Source: Natranaerovirga pectinivora (GTDB taxonomy: Bacteria > Bacillota > Clostridia > Lachnospirales > DSM-24629). Taken from it: 64,000 bases of DNA. The position numbers were made by a program, and so were the translations under genes. Location of the stretch: the NCBI RefSeq assembly GCF_004342165.1, contig NZ_SMAL01000006.1, forward strand, positions 62,001 to 126,000. Reading direction: 5' to 3'. Below are positions 14,852 to 24,221 of this stretch, piece after piece (the stretch's first letter is position 1; each line of letters opens with the position of its first letter). The notes beneath the pieces are model-generated. The model was not told the DNA's origin and ran no database searches. It was given only the letters and a program-made list of their open reading frames with translations.

Positions 14852-14879
14852 AATATATGAACAATGAAAGAGAAAATGA
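14852..14879 (-). promoter_or_regulatory. Sigma-E-like promoter of sleC
   Basis: On the minus strand, TCATTTT (14873-14879), 13 bp, CATATATT (14852-14859). It matches 6/7 of the -35 consensus KMATATT and 6/8 of CATACANT, and lies about 30 bp upstream of the sleC ATG. This is consistent with mother-cell expression of sleC. Confidence 0.45.
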
Positions 14880-14940
14880 ACCTATCACCAAATAAAATCT
14901 TAAATTGACAGGAATACATAACTATTTTAGAATTGAATAT

Positions 14941-15036
14941 GAAAGTCTAATGTGCAAACTTGCTGGAAAGAGCTTGGAGATTAGACTTTCAGGGAAACTT
15001 GTGGTTCTTACAAAGGGAGACATAAGTGGAGTTGAT
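14941..15036. repeat. Composite palindromic repeat upstream of sleC
   Basis: The B palindrome has a perfect terminal stem GAAAGTCTAA/TTAGACTTTC (14941-14950 with 14981-14990). The A palindrome (14992-15036) contains AAACTTGTGG and GACATAAGTGGAGTTGA. Confidence 0.7.
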
Positions 15037-15325
15037 ATGTAATAAAAAGAATACTATCAGTTATATTAACAGATAGCATTCTACGAGGGGAGAACAATAT
15101 ATTGAACAGAGATACAAATAAAATCTATATTAATAAAACCTATAAAACATCTTCTCGTGTGTATGAAAAATTCTTTGTTAGCTAACATAATATAAGTGAA
15201 ACATCTATATTAAAAAAGAATTATTAATTTGTATCTCTGTATCCATTATTATATCCACAATAGTTAAAGATATTCATAAACTAGGATTTTAAAAAGACAA
15301 AACAAAAGAAAGTAGTGAAGAAATT
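15037..15325. other. Gene-free region before deoC with inverted repeats
   Basis: No gene is seen. There is a short hairpin (AGAATACTATC with GATAGCATTCT) at about 15050-15082. A 14-bp perfect inverted repeat ACAGAGATACAAAT/ATTTGTATCTCTGT (15106-15119 and 15227-15240) encloses 107 bp, with a GTTAGCTAAC palindrome inside. It could be a remnant of a small non-autonomous element. Confidence 0.5.
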
Positions 15326-15994
15326 ATGAATTTAGCAAATTATATCGATCATACTATATTGAAAGCAGATACAACAAAAGAAGAAGTTATTCAAATATGT
15401 AAAGAAGCCATAGAGTATGAATTTGCTTCTGTATGTGTAAATTTATATTATACAAAACTAGTAAATGAATTATTAAAAAATACAGAGGTTAAGACAACAA
15501 CAGTTATAGGATTTCCACTTGGAGCTGTAACGACTGAAGTAAAAGTATTTGAAACAGAAAAGGCAGTAGAATATGGAGCAGATGAAATTGATATGGTAAT
15601 GAATATTGGTGCTCTAAAAAATAAAAATTATGAAGAGGTATTAAATGATATAAAAGAAGTGAAAAAAGCGTGTAACAATAAAGCCATATTAAAAGTTATT
15701 ATAGAAACAGCATTATTGACGGGAGAAGAAAAAGAAATGGCTTGTAAACTCTCACTAGAAGCAGGAGCTGATTTTGTAAAGACATCCACAGGTTTTAGCA
15801 CAGGTGGCGCCACAGTAGAAGATATTCAATTAATGAAAAATATTGTTAAAGATCAAGCTAAAGTTAAAGCTTCTGGAGGCATAAGAGATAAAGAAACAAC
15901 TATTGCGATGATTAACGCAGGTGCAGATAGAATTGGTGCAAGTGCATCTGTACATATTGTAACAGGGGAGCATTCCATTGGGAGTGGGTATTAG
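15326..15994 (+). CDS. deoC: Deoxyribose-phosphate aldolase
   Basis: DeoC cleaves 2-deoxyribose 5-phosphate to glyceraldehyde 3-phosphate and acetaldehyde in deoxynucleoside catabolism. The 222-aa TIM-barrel protein has the family residues: Asp89 in [11 protein letters not shown], Lys123 in ILKVIIET, the Schiff-base Lys152 in [10 protein letters not shown], and Lys in KASGGIRD near 180. Its length is typical. No deoxynucleoside kinase, phosphorylase or deoB gene is adjacent, so it stands alone. A strong hairpin terminator follows. The ribosome-binding site is weak. Confidence 0.96.
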   Translation: MNLANYIDHTILKADTTKEEVIQICKEAIEYEFASVCVNLYYTKLVNELLKNTEVKTTTVIGFPLGAVTTEVKVFETEKAVEYGADEIDMVMNIGALKNKNYEEVLNDIKEVKKACNNKAILKVIIETALLTGEEKEMACKLSLEAGADFVKTSTGFSTGGATVEDIQLMKNIVKDQAKVKASGGIRDKETTIAMINAGADRIGASASVHIVTGEHSIGSGY

Positions 15995-16000
15995 TCTTTT

Positions 16001-16044
16001 AGTGGCTTATATCAGAATCATTTCTGATATAAGCCACTTTTAAA
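16001..16044 (+). terminator. Intrinsic terminator of deoC
   Basis: A perfect 16-bp stem (16001-16016 with 16023-16038), a 6-nt loop and a short T-tract. Confidence 0.88.
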
Positions 16045-16073
16045 TTAAAGGACCACTAAACTTATTAAATGGG

Positions 16074-17180
16074 TTAAGATGTTGTATTTAAAAATTCATT
16101 CAATGCTTCTAATAGCAAATCATTTTCTCTTGGTTTTAGAAAACAAAAACGAATAAAACGATCATTTAAAAATGGAAAGGAAGAACAGTCTCTAACCATT
16201 ATATTTTTACGAACCAAATATTCAAATACCATAGTTGAAGTAACACTAGGGTCTAATAGCTTTACAAGTAAAAAATTGGCACTAGGGTTATATACTTTTA
16301 CCGAATCCCAATGACTCATGGTTTCAAAAATCCTTTTTCTTTCAGAAGCAATAAGGTTCTTAGTTTCAGTGATATATGCTTGATCTGAAAACATGATTTC
16401 ACCAGCAAAACTGGCCAATGTATTAATGGCCCAAGGATTTTGTTTGGCATTCATTTCTTTTATTAAGTCTTCATTACTACATATACCATAACCTAAACGT
16501 AACCCAGGAGCAGCAAAGAATTTTGAGATGCCTCTAAGTATAATGAGGTTGTTATAAAACTCTGTTAAAGGAACTGCCGATATAACATTGATGTCTTCTG
16601 AAAATTCAACATACGTTTCATCAATCATAACAAAGACATTGTTCTTTTTACAATGATCTAGTATGGATCGTATAGAGCTTTGGGTAATGGCTGTAGAAGT
16701 AGGATTATTTGGATTACAGATAACCAATAAATCAATTTCTTTAGTTAATTGTTTATTGAGATTTTCAATGTTTATTTCAAAATGATTCTCTTCTTCTAAA
16801 GGAAAATAATAAGATGCCCCACCTGTTAAAGCAATCTCCCGTTCATATTCAGAGTAGGTTGGACCAATAATAATGGCATTTTTAGGTTTTTTTAAATGCA
16901 TCACAAGAGATATAAGTTCAGTTGAACCATTGCCAACAATAATGTTCTCATAATTTGTCTCACAATAGTCTCCAATACTTTTTCTCAAATTAGTATAATC
17001 TCTATCTGGATAAGTTGTTATAATATCAATATTAGAAGCCAATTCATTTTTTAGTAAAGGTGAAATCCCAAGGGGATTAACATTTGAACTATAATTAATA
17101 ACTGCTTCTTTTGAAATCTGGTATATTTGTTCTATTTTTTCTAGGTCACTGCCGTGAAAGTGGTTGTTATTCGTATTCAT
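16074..17180 (-). CDS. PLP-dependent aminotransferase, CobD/HisC-like
   Basis: This 368-aa class I/II aminotransferase-fold protein begins HFHGSDLEKIEQIY and has NYSSNVNPLGISP at about 29-41. That opening is more like CobD (L-threonine-O-3-phosphate decarboxylase) than HisC. The PLP site is complete: NPNNPTS, the Asp-Glu-Thr-Tyr segment (MIDETYVEF), the Schiff-base lysine in GISKFFAAPGLRLGYG, and the C-terminal Arg in FIRFCF. No cobalamin or histidine genes are close, so the exact reaction is unresolved between threonine-phosphate decarboxylation and an aminotransferase role. It is convergent with deoC and divergent from the coiled-coil gene. Confidence 0.85.
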   Translation of the reverse strand: MNTNNNHFHGSDLEKIEQIYQISKEAVINYSSNVNPLGISPLLKNELASNIDIITTYPDRDYTNLRKSIGDYCETNYENIIVGNGSTELISLVMHLKKPKNAIIIGPTYSEYEREIALTGGASYYFPLEEENHFEINIENLNKQLTKEIDLLVICNPNNPTSTAITQSSIRSILDHCKKNNVFVMIDETYVEFSEDINVISAVPLTEFYNNLIILRGISKFFAAPGLRLGYGICSNEDLIKEMNAKQNPWAINTLASFAGEIMFSDQAYITETKNLIASERKRIFETMSHWDSVKVYNPSANFLLVKLLDPSVTSTMVFEYLVRKNIMVRDCSSFPFLNDRFIRFCFLKPRENDLLLEALNEFLNTTS

Positions 17181-17317
17181 AGAATCCCTCTTCGTATTAT
17201 TATTGTTGAATGTTTATTATATAAAGTGTTATAATTATTATAACTGTTTATTTAAAAAAAGCAAATAAACTAATATGAGTATGTTTATCAACATTAGTTC
17301 ATAAAAGGATGACAATA

Positions 17318-18475
17318 ATGACAAAATTACTTGATGCTATAAAAAAATTTTTTCAAAAACTCTTTAATAAATCTCAAATAGAGGAAGTCACATTTGATAT
17401 TGATGATGAAAATGACCGAAAAAGGTATATCGAAGCCATTTGTGATGATATTAGTCTAGCACACAAACAAATTCGAATCATTAAACCAGAACTAGATGAA
17501 GTTCAATCCATACTATCAGACTATCAAAAACTTGAAAAACTTCCAGATAATATTAAAGAAACTTTAATTGGGGATGTTGTAGAATTAATTAAATTCAGAG
17601 AAGCAAGAGAAACCTATAAGATATCTTTAAATATTGATCCAAGATTAGCCCATTTAGAAATTTATGAAGATCATATGGAAGAAGTTTTATTGAAGATGAA
17701 TGAATTAGAGGCACGTCAAAGTCTTATTAAAAGAGACTTAGAACACCTTGAAGGTGAAAAATCTGAATTAAATTATCAAAGAAATAAAATAAATAAATCA
17801 AGACAAATGGTCAAAATAACTTCTATTTCATTTTTTTGCCTATTTTCTTTATTCCTTGTTATTTTTACCATGCTAAGCAGTGTGTATAATAAAGACGTTA
17901 CAATAGGAAGTATAGGATTACTAATTATTTCCTTAATATATGTATTATTTATTTATCACTTTAAAAGAAAATCTGTTCTTAGGTTATCTAAGAATGATAA
18001 ATTACTAAAAAAAGCTTTAGAGTATATAAAAAGAGTTCAAATTAAATATGTTAATAATACAAATCTTTTAGAATATGAATATAAAAAATATAAAGTGAAT
18101 ACGTGTAATGAACTAAGGTACCTATGGGACCAATATAAAAAACAAAAAGAGGAACAAGAAGTTTATAGACAAGCAACGAATAATCTAGATATATTAGAAG
18201 ATGAAATATTAGGAAAGCTTAAAGGTATTTATATAGAAAATCATATTAAGATATTAACAGAAATTGATTTGTTAGTAGATGAATCAAAGAAAGAAGAATA
18301 TATGAGTAATATGACCAGTCTTCATACAAAGTTAAAAGAGCAAATGAATTTCAACAAAGGTATTTTAGAAACATCAGGTAATAAATTGAAAATATTAACA
18401 AAACACAATGGTGTTGTTCAGTCTGAAGTTGAAGCAATTTTAGAACGTAAAAAAGAAGAGCATAATATTTTATAA
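17318..18475 (+). CDS. Coiled-coil membrane protein of unknown function
   Basis: This 385-aa protein has a long N-terminal coiled-coil region (about 30-160), two adjacent transmembrane helices (about 168-188 and 196-214), and a second coiled-coil region to the end. Both ends are therefore on the same, probably cytoplasmic, side. No catalytic motif is seen and I do not recognise the family. ATG 17309 lies within the AAAGGATG ribosome-binding site, so ATG 17318 is the likely start. It is divergent from the aminotransferase gene with about 135 bp between starts. Confidence 0.75.
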   Translation: MTKLLDAIKKFFQKLFNKSQIEEVTFDIDDENDRKRYIEAICDDISLAHKQIRIIKPELDEVQSILSDYQKLEKLPDNIKETLIGDVVELIKFREARETYKISLNIDPRLAHLEIYEDHMEEVLLKMNELEARQSLIKRDLEHLEGEKSELNYQRNKINKSRQMVKITSISFFCLFSLFLVIFTMLSSVYNKDVTIGSIGLLIISLIYVLFIYHFKRKSVLRLSKNDKLLKKALEYIKRVQIKYVNNTNLLEYEYKKYKVNTCNELRYLWDQYKKQKEEQEVYRQATNNLDILEDEILGKLKGIYIENHIKILTEIDLLVDESKKEEYMSNMTSLHTKLKEQMNFNKGILETSGNKLKILTKHNGVVQSEVEAILERKKEEHNIL

Positions 18476-18492
18476 GACAATACTAAAAATCC

Positions 18493-18518
18493 TTGACAAA
18501 TTATTAAACTTTCTATAC
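18493..18518 (+). promoter_or_regulatory. Probable promoter of the valS T-box transcript
   Basis: A consensus -35 TTGACA (18493-18498). The -10 is less clear: TATACC at 15 bp or TACCAT at 17 bp. It lies about 110 bp before T-box stem I, with a degraded repeat between. Confidence 0.5.
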
Positions 18519-18530
18519 CATAATATAAAA

Positions 18531-18598
18531 GTATGATTTTCAACTTGCTTTCAATGAAACTTATGACACTTGGGAACTAAGAGGCATAAGGTGAGTAA
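18531..18598. repeat. Degraded composite palindromic repeat
   Basis: A shortened B half (GATTTTCAACTTGC) is fused to an A half (TCAATGAAACTTATGACACTT ... AAGAGGCATAAGG split by GGGAACT). It lies in the 5' leader region of the T-box transcript. Confidence 0.6.
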
Positions 18599-18621
18599 GT
18601 GAATATTAAATTTAAGGTAAA

Positions 18622-18848
18622 TGTAATGATGGAGAAGAGTACATAGGAATCCTGAAAGAGAGGAAAACCCATTGGCTGAAAAGTTTTCTCAGTTTAATTC
18701 TTATGGAAGGTAGCTCTTGAACAGTTAATCTGAACTAATAGTAGGATTAAACGGGTAACTCCGTTAAAAGTTTTGAGTGCTTTGTGTATTTGAATTAAGG
18801 TGGTACCGCGGTCTTTTCGTCCTTAGGAATGAAAGGGCCTTTTTTGTT
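18622..18848 (+). ncRNA. T-box riboswitch, valine-specific
   Basis: Stem I is closed by AAGAG/CTCTT. Its 3' side has GGAAGGTAGC, in which GTA (18710-18712), a Val codon, is the likely specifier. The canonical T-box sequence TGGTACCGCG is at 18801-18810. The terminator (GGTCTTTTC with GAAAGGGCC, 18810-18839, then T-run) follows. Uncharged tRNA-Val would stabilise the antiterminator. The controlled transcript runs through a 63-aa gene before valS. Confidence 0.92.
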
Positions 18849-18861
18849 TTAAATTAATGTT

Positions 18862-18907
18862 TTCAACGAAACTTGTGTCTCCTACACAGAAAGAGGCATA
18901 AGTTGAG
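18862..18907. repeat. A-type palindrome of the composite repeat
   Basis: A solitary A unit (TTCAACGAAACTTGTGTC ... GAGGCATAAGTTGAG) lies immediately after the T-box terminator. Confidence 0.7.
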
Positions 18908-18938
18908 TTAATAAATTAGATAGAGAATGAGGTGACTT

Positions 18939-19130
18939 ATGGTAGTTTTTGGAAGTATATTAGTTGTAATAGGTGCAATTCTTTTTGTTATGAGTTGGGT
19001 TATAGGGAGACGAAAAGGTGTTAATGTTGATAAAGAATTCATGGAACTTTTGTTTCAGATGAAATTTGTGATTAAGGTTATTGGGGCCGTTTTTATTGCT
19101 GTAGGTGGAATGATTGTTATGTTTTATTAA
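18939..19130 (+). CDS. Small two-helix membrane protein
   Basis: This 63-aa protein has two hydrophobic helices (about residues 3-22 and 42-62) joined by a charged segment, GRRKGVNVDKEFMELLF. No family is recognised. ATG 18939 follows a GAGGTGAC site. It lies between the Val T-box and valS on the same strand, so readthrough of the T-box would express it as well. That could be accidental co-transcription rather than shared function. Confidence 0.7.
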   Translation: MVVFGSILVVIGAILFVMSWVIGRRKGVNVDKEFMELLFQMKFVIKVIGAVFIAVGGMIVMFY

Positions 19131-19147
19131 AATTCATGGCTGCTTTC

Positions 19148-19342
19148 GTATGGGAGTATCTATACAAAACAGTTCCAATAAATATTTTATGAAAAACTAA
19201 GTGCGTTTCGATTAATATTTCTAAGCCTTAAAACTCCCTTCGGTCAAACAGTTAAGGCTTTTAACGAAATATGAATCTACACTTACTAAGGTTTTCTATA
19301 AAATATTTAAAAGTCACTTGTTTTGCATAGATATTCCCATAC
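19148..19342. repeat. 195-bp long inverted repeat (MITE-like) between the T-box and valS
   Basis: Two arms of about 85-95 bp are imperfectly complementary from GTATGGGA (19148-19155) / TCCCATAC (19335-19342) to a perfect inner stem AAGCCTTAA/TTAAGGCTT (19223-19231 with 19252-19260) and a 20-nt loop. It encodes no protein. The size and structure resemble a miniature inverted-repeat element. No clear target-site duplication is seen. Confidence 0.7.
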
Positions 19343-19421
19343 TAATGTCTTGATTTTTACAATGAGAAAATGAAAAAGTATTTACTTAAAACTTATAAAA
19401 AGAAATATGGAGGATTTATAA

Positions 19422-22064
19422 ATGGAGCGAAATCTTGAAAAAACTTATGATCCATCAATTGTTGAAGATCGTCTTTACAAGAAATGGATTGATAAAAATT
19501 ATTTTCATGCTGAGGTAGATGAGAGTAAAAAGCCTTTTACAATTGTTATTCCACCGCCAAATATTACAGGGCAACTCCATATGGGACATGCCTTAGATAA
19601 TACGTTGCAGGATATTTTAATTAGATATAAGCGTATGCAAGGGTTTAATGCCCTTTGGCAACCAGGTACAGACCATGCTAGTATTGCCACAGAAGTTAAG
19701 ATTGTGAATCAAATGGCTAGTGAAGGGTTAACAAAAGAAGACCTTGGAAGAGAAGGTTTTATGGAAAGAGCTTGGAAGTGGAAAGAAGAATATGGTGGTA
19801 TTATCATCGATCAGTTAAAGAAGCTTGGCGCTTCTTGTGATTGGGAAAGAGAAAGATTTACATTAGATGAAGGTTGTTCAGATGCGGTTTTAGAAGTTTT
19901 TGTAAGGTTATATGAAAAAGGATACATATACCGTGGTGCAAAAATTATCAATTGGTGCCCTGTATGTCAAACAACCATTTCTGATGCTGAAGTTGAACAT
20001 GAAGAAAAGCAAGGGAATTTTTGGCATATTAAATATCCTATTAAAGATTCAGATGAATTCATCCAAGTGGCAACAACTAGACCTGAAACAATGCTTGGAG
20101 ATACTGCAGTAGCAGTACACCCTGAAGATGAAAGATATGCCCATTTAATTGGTAAAAAAGTTGTATTGCCATTAGTAAATAGAGAGATACCAGTTATAGC
20201 AGATGAGTATGTTGATAAAGAATTTGGAACAGGAGTTGTAAAAATAACACCTGCCCATGACCCAAATGACTTTGAAGTAGGCTTAAGACATGAATTGCCA
20301 CAAATCAATGTAATGAACGACGATGGAAGCATTAATGAAGAAGGTGGCAAGTATAAAGGGTTATCTAGATATGATGCAAGAAAAGCAGTTGTAAAAGATC
20401 TTGAAGAATTAGGATTCTTAGTAAAAATAGAAGATCATAAACATAATGTGGGTATGCATGACCGTTGTAATACAGTAGTTGAGCCATTAATTAAGATGCA
20501 GTGGTTTTTAGCAATGGAGGAGCTGGCTAAGCCTGCTATAGAAGCATATAAAAAAGGTGATTTAAAATTTGTTCCTGACAGATTTGGAAAAGTCTATCTT
20601 CATTGGTTAGAGAATATAAGAGATTGGTGTATATCAAGACAATTATGGTGGGGGCACCGTGTTCCAGCCTACTATTGTAGTGATTGTAAAGAAATTATTG
20701 TATCCAAAGAAGTGCCATCTCAATGTAAATGTGGCAGTGAAAAAATCCATCAAGATGAAGATTCTTTAGACACTTGGTTTAGTTCAGCATTATGGCCTTT
20801 TTCAACATTAGGTTGGCCTAATAATACAAAAGACTTAGAGTATTTCTATCCAACAGATGTATTGGTTACTGGATATGACATTATATTTTTCTGGGTTGTT
20901 AGAATGGTATTCTCTGCAATAGAGCATACAGATAAATTACCATTCCATACTGTTTTAATTCATGGACTGGTTAGAGATGCTCAAGGAAGAAAAATGAGTA
21001 AAAGTCTTGGAAATGGTATTGATCCATTAGAAATTATTGAAAAATACGGTTCAGATGCTTTAAGATTAACCCTTGTTACAGGAAATGCTCCAGGAAATGA
21101 TATGCGTTTCCATTGGGAAAGAGTAGAATCTAGTAGAAACTTTGGTAATAAAATATGGAATGCTTCAAGGTTTATTCTTATGAATCTTGAAAATACATCT
21201 ATTGAAGAAATAAACTTAAGTGAGTTAACTCAAGCAGACAAATGGATTTTATCAAAGGTAAATAAGTTAGCTCAAGATGTAACAGATAATATGGATAACT
21301 ATGATTTAGGAATCGCTGTTGGAAAATTATACGATTTCATATGGGAAGAGTTTTGTGATTGGTATATAGAAATGGTTAAGCCAAGATTATACAACGAAGA
21401 AGATACAACAAAAAATGCTGCTTTATGGACACTTAAAACAGTATTAATTCAATCCTTAAAATTATTACATCCATATATGCCATTTATAACAGAAGAAATA
21501 TTCACTTTTATAGAGGAAAAGGAAGAATCTATTATGATTTCAGAGTGGCCTAAGTACAAAGAAGAGTGGAACTTTGAAAAAGATGAACAAGAAATTGAAA
21601 TCATCAAAGAAGCTGTTAGAGGCATTAGAAATGTTAGAGCAGAAATGAATGTCCCACCAAGTAAGAAAGCAAAAGTATTTGTTGTTTCTGAAAAAGAAAG
21701 TATTAAAGAAATCTTTACAAAAGCAAAAGTGTTCTTTTCAACATTAGGCTATGCAAGTGAAGTTGTCGTTCAAGAGGACAAAGGTGGCATAGATACAGAT
21801 GCGGTATCGACAGTTATACCTGACGCTACAATTTTTATGCCTTTTGCAGAACTAATTGATATTGAAAAAGAAATCGAAAGATTAGAAAAAGAAAAAGGCA
21901 AACTAGAAAAAGAATTAGAAAGATCTACTAAAATGTTAGCTAATGAAAGTTTTGTTAGTAAAGCACCAGCTAATAAACTAGAAGAAGAAAAAGCTAAACT
22001 AGAGAAGTATAGAACGATGATGAATCAAGTAAAAGAAAGAATCGACCAATTAACATCTAGATAA
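19422..22064 (+). CDS. valS: Valyl-tRNA synthetase
   Basis: ValS charges tRNA-Val and edits misactivated threonine. The 880-aa class I synthetase has [14 protein letters not shown] (HIGH motif, about residues 42-55), the [10 protein letters not shown] segment of the CP1 editing domain (about 217-226), [11 protein letters not shown] (KMSKS motif, about 525), the anticodon-binding domain, and a C-terminal coiled-coil arm (about 805-880). Length is typical. The Val T-box is about 570 bp upstream, separated by the small membrane-protein gene and a long inverted repeat. The AGGAGGATTT site supports the ATG. No folC follows, unlike many Firmicutes. Confidence 0.97.
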   Translation: MERNLEKTYDPSIVEDRLYKKWIDKNYFHAEVDESKKPFTIVIPPPNITGQLHMGHALDNTLQDILIRYKRMQGFNALWQPGTDHASIATEVKIVNQMASEGLTKEDLGREGFMERAWKWKEEYGGIIIDQLKKLGASCDWERERFTLDEGCSDAVLEVFVRLYEKGYIYRGAKIINWCPVCQTTISDAEVEHEEKQGNFWHIKYPIKDSDEFIQVATTRPETMLGDTAVAVHPEDERYAHLIGKKVVLPLVNREIPVIADEYVDKEFGTGVVKITPAHDPNDFEVGLRHELPQINVMNDDGSINEEGGKYKGLSRYDARKAVVKDLEELGFLVKIEDHKHNVGMHDRCNTVVEPLIKMQWFLAMEELAKPAIEAYKKGDLKFVPDRFGKVYLHWLENIRDWCISRQLWWGHRVPAYYCSDCKEIIVSKEVPSQCKCGSEKIHQDEDSLDTWFSSALWPFSTLGWPNNTKDLEYFYPTDVLVTGYDIIFFWVVRMVFSAIEHTDKLPFHTVLIHGLVRDAQGRKMSKSLGNGIDPLEIIEKYGSDALRLTLVTGNAPGNDMRFHWERVESSRNFGNKIWNASRFILMNLENTSIEEINLSELTQADKWILSKVNKLAQDVTDNMDNYDLGIAVGKLYDFIWEEFCDWYIEMVKPRLYNEEDTTKNAALWTLKTVLIQSLKLLHPYMPFITEEIFTFIEEKEESIMISEWPKYKEEWNFEKDEQEIEIIKEAVRGIRNVRAEMNVPPSKKAKVFVVSEKESIKEIFTKAKVFFSTLGYASEVVVQEDKGGIDTDAVSTVIPDATIFMPFAELIDIEKEIERLEKEKGKLEKELERSTKMLANESFVSKAPANKLEEEKAKLEKYRTMMNQVKERIDQLTSR

Positions 22065-22067
22065 TAC

Positions 22068-22105
22068 AAAAAGGAAGACCAAATGAAAAAAGGGTCTTCC
22101 TTTTT
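22068..22105. terminator. Bidirectional intrinsic terminator
   Basis: A 13-bp perfect stem (22068-22080 with 22093-22105) with an A-tract on one side and a T-tract on the other, between convergent valS and the chemoreceptor gene. Confidence 0.88.
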
Positions 22106-22111
22106 GTTCTT

Positions 22112-23605
22112 TTATTCCTCAGAAGAGATGATTTTAATATTAATATCAGCTCCTACTACAGCAATGATTTTATTATGGCTATAAACTGGAAAAGAAACTG
22201 TTACACATGGGTTTTTTGATATAGCAGAAATATAAGTAGAAGATATAAATTCTTTTCCTTTAATGCTTTCTTGAAACCATTCTCTAACATTGGCATTGGC
22301 GATTCCAGCTGGAGGGTTAGAATATACAAAGCTACCACTTATATCATTCACCCAAATGGCTTCTAATTTATCATTAGCATTCAATATATCATCTGTTTGT
22401 TCTTTAATCAATGAAGGGTTTTTTATATCGAAAGTATTGTTATGACATATGTTCATAATCATTTCATTTAACCAACTTAATAGTGAGTTTGCCAATTCAT
22501 TGATTTGTGTCATGTTATTTTCTAGTATATTTAAGTTGGATTTTTGGGTTAATGTTATTAATGAACCAGCAGAATCATTTAAGGCTTTTTCAAGTTGCTT
22601 CATATGTATCACCTGCTCATTTTGCTCTCTTATAGATCTAAAAATTTGATTAAAACTTTCTGTAGTGGCATCAGAAGTATCTTTCATTTTTAGGATGGCT
22701 TCTCTAATCTTATTTAATAAATCTTTCTCAGACTTACTCATTTCAACTATATCCTTAACACCACCTTGAACCATTTCAAAAGAATCTTCGATCTTATTTA
22801 AATGGTATTGGATATTATTTGTGTGAGCCACAGCATCTTCAACTTTGTTTGAATTGAGAGCATTTTGTTCCGTAACTTGATTCACATCATAATAAATGGT
22901 TTCGATTAAATTAGATATATTGGTAACAGCTGAGTTACTTTCTTCAGCAAGATTTCTTATTTCACTTGCTACTACGCCAAACCCTTTTCCATATTCACCA
23001 GCACGAGCAGATTCAATTGAAGCATTTAATGAAAGTAAGTGTGTTTGTTTAGCAAAACCTTCTACTGTTTTTAAGATGTTTTGGATTTCATTAAAAGAGT
23101 TTTTTAGCTGATCTATATTATCAGAGGTTTGCATATTAGATTGAGCAATAGAATCAATAATGTTTATTATACCATATATTTCATCTAACCCTAGCTTAAT
23201 AGTTGCTTGAGAGTTCATACTGTTTTCAAGTAAAGTATTTGTAATAGTAGATGATTTTTTTAGGATTTCTTGAATATGCTCTGAAGAATCTACTGTTTGT
23301 TCAACAGCATCTTGATTTAAAGTATTTAAATGATTTAATTGAATGGATTGATTGTTAAGGATATTAAAGTGCTGTTCATTATTTTGTAAACTTACTTCCA
23401 TCCGATTGGTTACTGCGGTTATTTGGTCCGAGACGACTTGAGTTTCAAAAGTATATTCTAATAACTGATGCTTCAAATTGTTAATACACTGGGCTATTAT
23501 TTTATTTTTTCCAGTGAATTCATCAATGATTATTGTAGAAGAGTAATCACCTTGTAAGATGCTGTTAGCAAATATAGACAGCTTGTTTATTTGAGCATTA
23601 AACAT
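22112..23605 (-). CDS. Soluble methyl-accepting chemotaxis-type protein with C-terminal Cache domain
   Basis: This 497-aa protein has no transmembrane segment. The N-terminal two thirds form a long coiled coil with the MCP signalling hairpin, whose tip reads [34 protein letters not shown] (about residues 190-225). The C-terminal part (about 375-495) is a Cache/PDC-like sensor, with [33 protein letters not shown] and [21 protein letters not shown]. The order, signalling first and sensor last in a soluble protein, is unusual. It probably signals to CheA/CheW from the cytoplasm and senses an internal ligand. No che genes are nearby. Confidence 0.88.
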   Translation of the reverse strand: MFNAQINKLSIFANSILQGDYSSTIIIDEFTGKNKIIAQCINNLKHQLLEYTFETQVVSDQITAVTNRMEVSLQNNEQHFNILNNQSIQLNHLNTLNQDAVEQTVDSSEHIQEILKKSSTITNTLLENSMNSQATIKLGLDEIYGIINIIDSIAQSNMQTSDNIDQLKNSFNEIQNILKTVEGFAKQTHLLSLNASIESARAGEYGKGFGVVASEIRNLAEESNSAVTNISNLIETIYYDVNQVTEQNALNSNKVEDAVAHTNNIQYHLNKIEDSFEMVQGGVKDIVEMSKSEKDLLNKIREAILKMKDTSDATTESFNQIFRSIREQNEQVIHMKQLEKALNDSAGSLITLTQKSNLNILENNMTQINELANSLLSWLNEMIMNICHNNTFDIKNPSLIKEQTDDILNANDKLEAIWVNDISGSFVYSNPPAGIANANVREWFQESIKGKEFISSTYISAISKNPCVTVSFPVYSHNKIIAVVGADINIKIISSEE

Positions 23606-24052
23606 AAGACCACCACCTGGAGTTTAATTATAATAAGACATAAAAAGCCAATGGATTATTAAAATCCACTGGCCCCATTGCCTAAAAATATACTAAGGAT
23701 ATTATATAATATAAAAATATTATTGTCAAATTTTAGAAAATTAATAGGTAAGATGATAAAGGAACACATTGTCGAAAAAAAGAAATTAATACTGCAATTA
23801 ACAGAACTAAAGAAGAATAAACTCTTATAATGTAAAATGGTTATATTATAAAATATAAAAATTCTAATATAACACATAAAACCATTGATTTTTATTGAAA
23901 TACGAGATATTATAGTTATAAAAGCATTTCAGGTCTGGAATTAAAACAAATTATAATAAAAATAAAAACAAATAAATATAACTGTATAATTTTAATTTTG
24001 AAAAAAATGATTTTGAAGTTTACATAAATATACAATTAGAAGGAGAGAGGAA
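23606..24052. other. 447-bp region without a clear gene
   Basis: A hairpin GCCAATGGATT/AATCCACTGGC (23647-23673, one mismatch) is followed on the minus strand by a T-run and could be a terminator. A 25-codon frame at about 23755-23832 (MIKEHIVEKKKL...) has a weak ribosome-binding site and is unconvincing. The rest is very AT-rich promoter-like sequence. Confidence 0.4.
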
Positions 24053-24196
24053 ATGATTAACTTTGATGAAGAGATTAAAAAATTCAAACCATGTTTAGAA
24101 ATTGAAGATACGGAGGATTCTGTTTACAATTACGATTCAAAAGATATATCTGATATATTGCAAGAGATATTAAAAGAAATGAAAAACACAAATTGA
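24053..24196 (+). CDS. 47-aa acidic protein of unknown function
   Basis: A short acidic protein (MINFDEEIKKFKPCLEIED...) starts at ATG 24053 after an excellent AAGGAGAGAGG site and stops at 24196. The C-terminal half, DISDILQEILKEMK, is probably helical. It lies 25 bp upstream of the TPR gene in the same direction and probably forms an operon with it. I recall similar short ORFs before TPR/zinc-ribbon genes in Clostridia but cannot assign a function. Confidence 0.7.
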   Translation: MINFDEEIKKFKPCLEIEDTEDSVYNYDSKDISDILQEILKEMKNTN

Positions 24197-24221
24197 TATA
24201 AAAACATAGGGTGGGAAAGAT

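Noticed and set aside
14821-14919. N-terminal extension of the sleC 5' segment
   Set aside because: The extra 33 residues are hydrophobic and unlike SleC. ATG 14820 has a ribosome-binding site, and the extension overlaps the proposed promoter.
23770-23776. Spo0A-box-like TGTCGAA
   Set aside because: It is a single 7-mer in a gene-poor AT-rich region, not placed near the spoIIA promoter, so chance is a sufficient explanation.
23659-23877. 72-codon minus-strand frame
   Set aside because: The composition is dominated by Phe, Ile and Tyr, as expected from translating AT-rich DNA, with no ribosome-binding site and no family resemblance.
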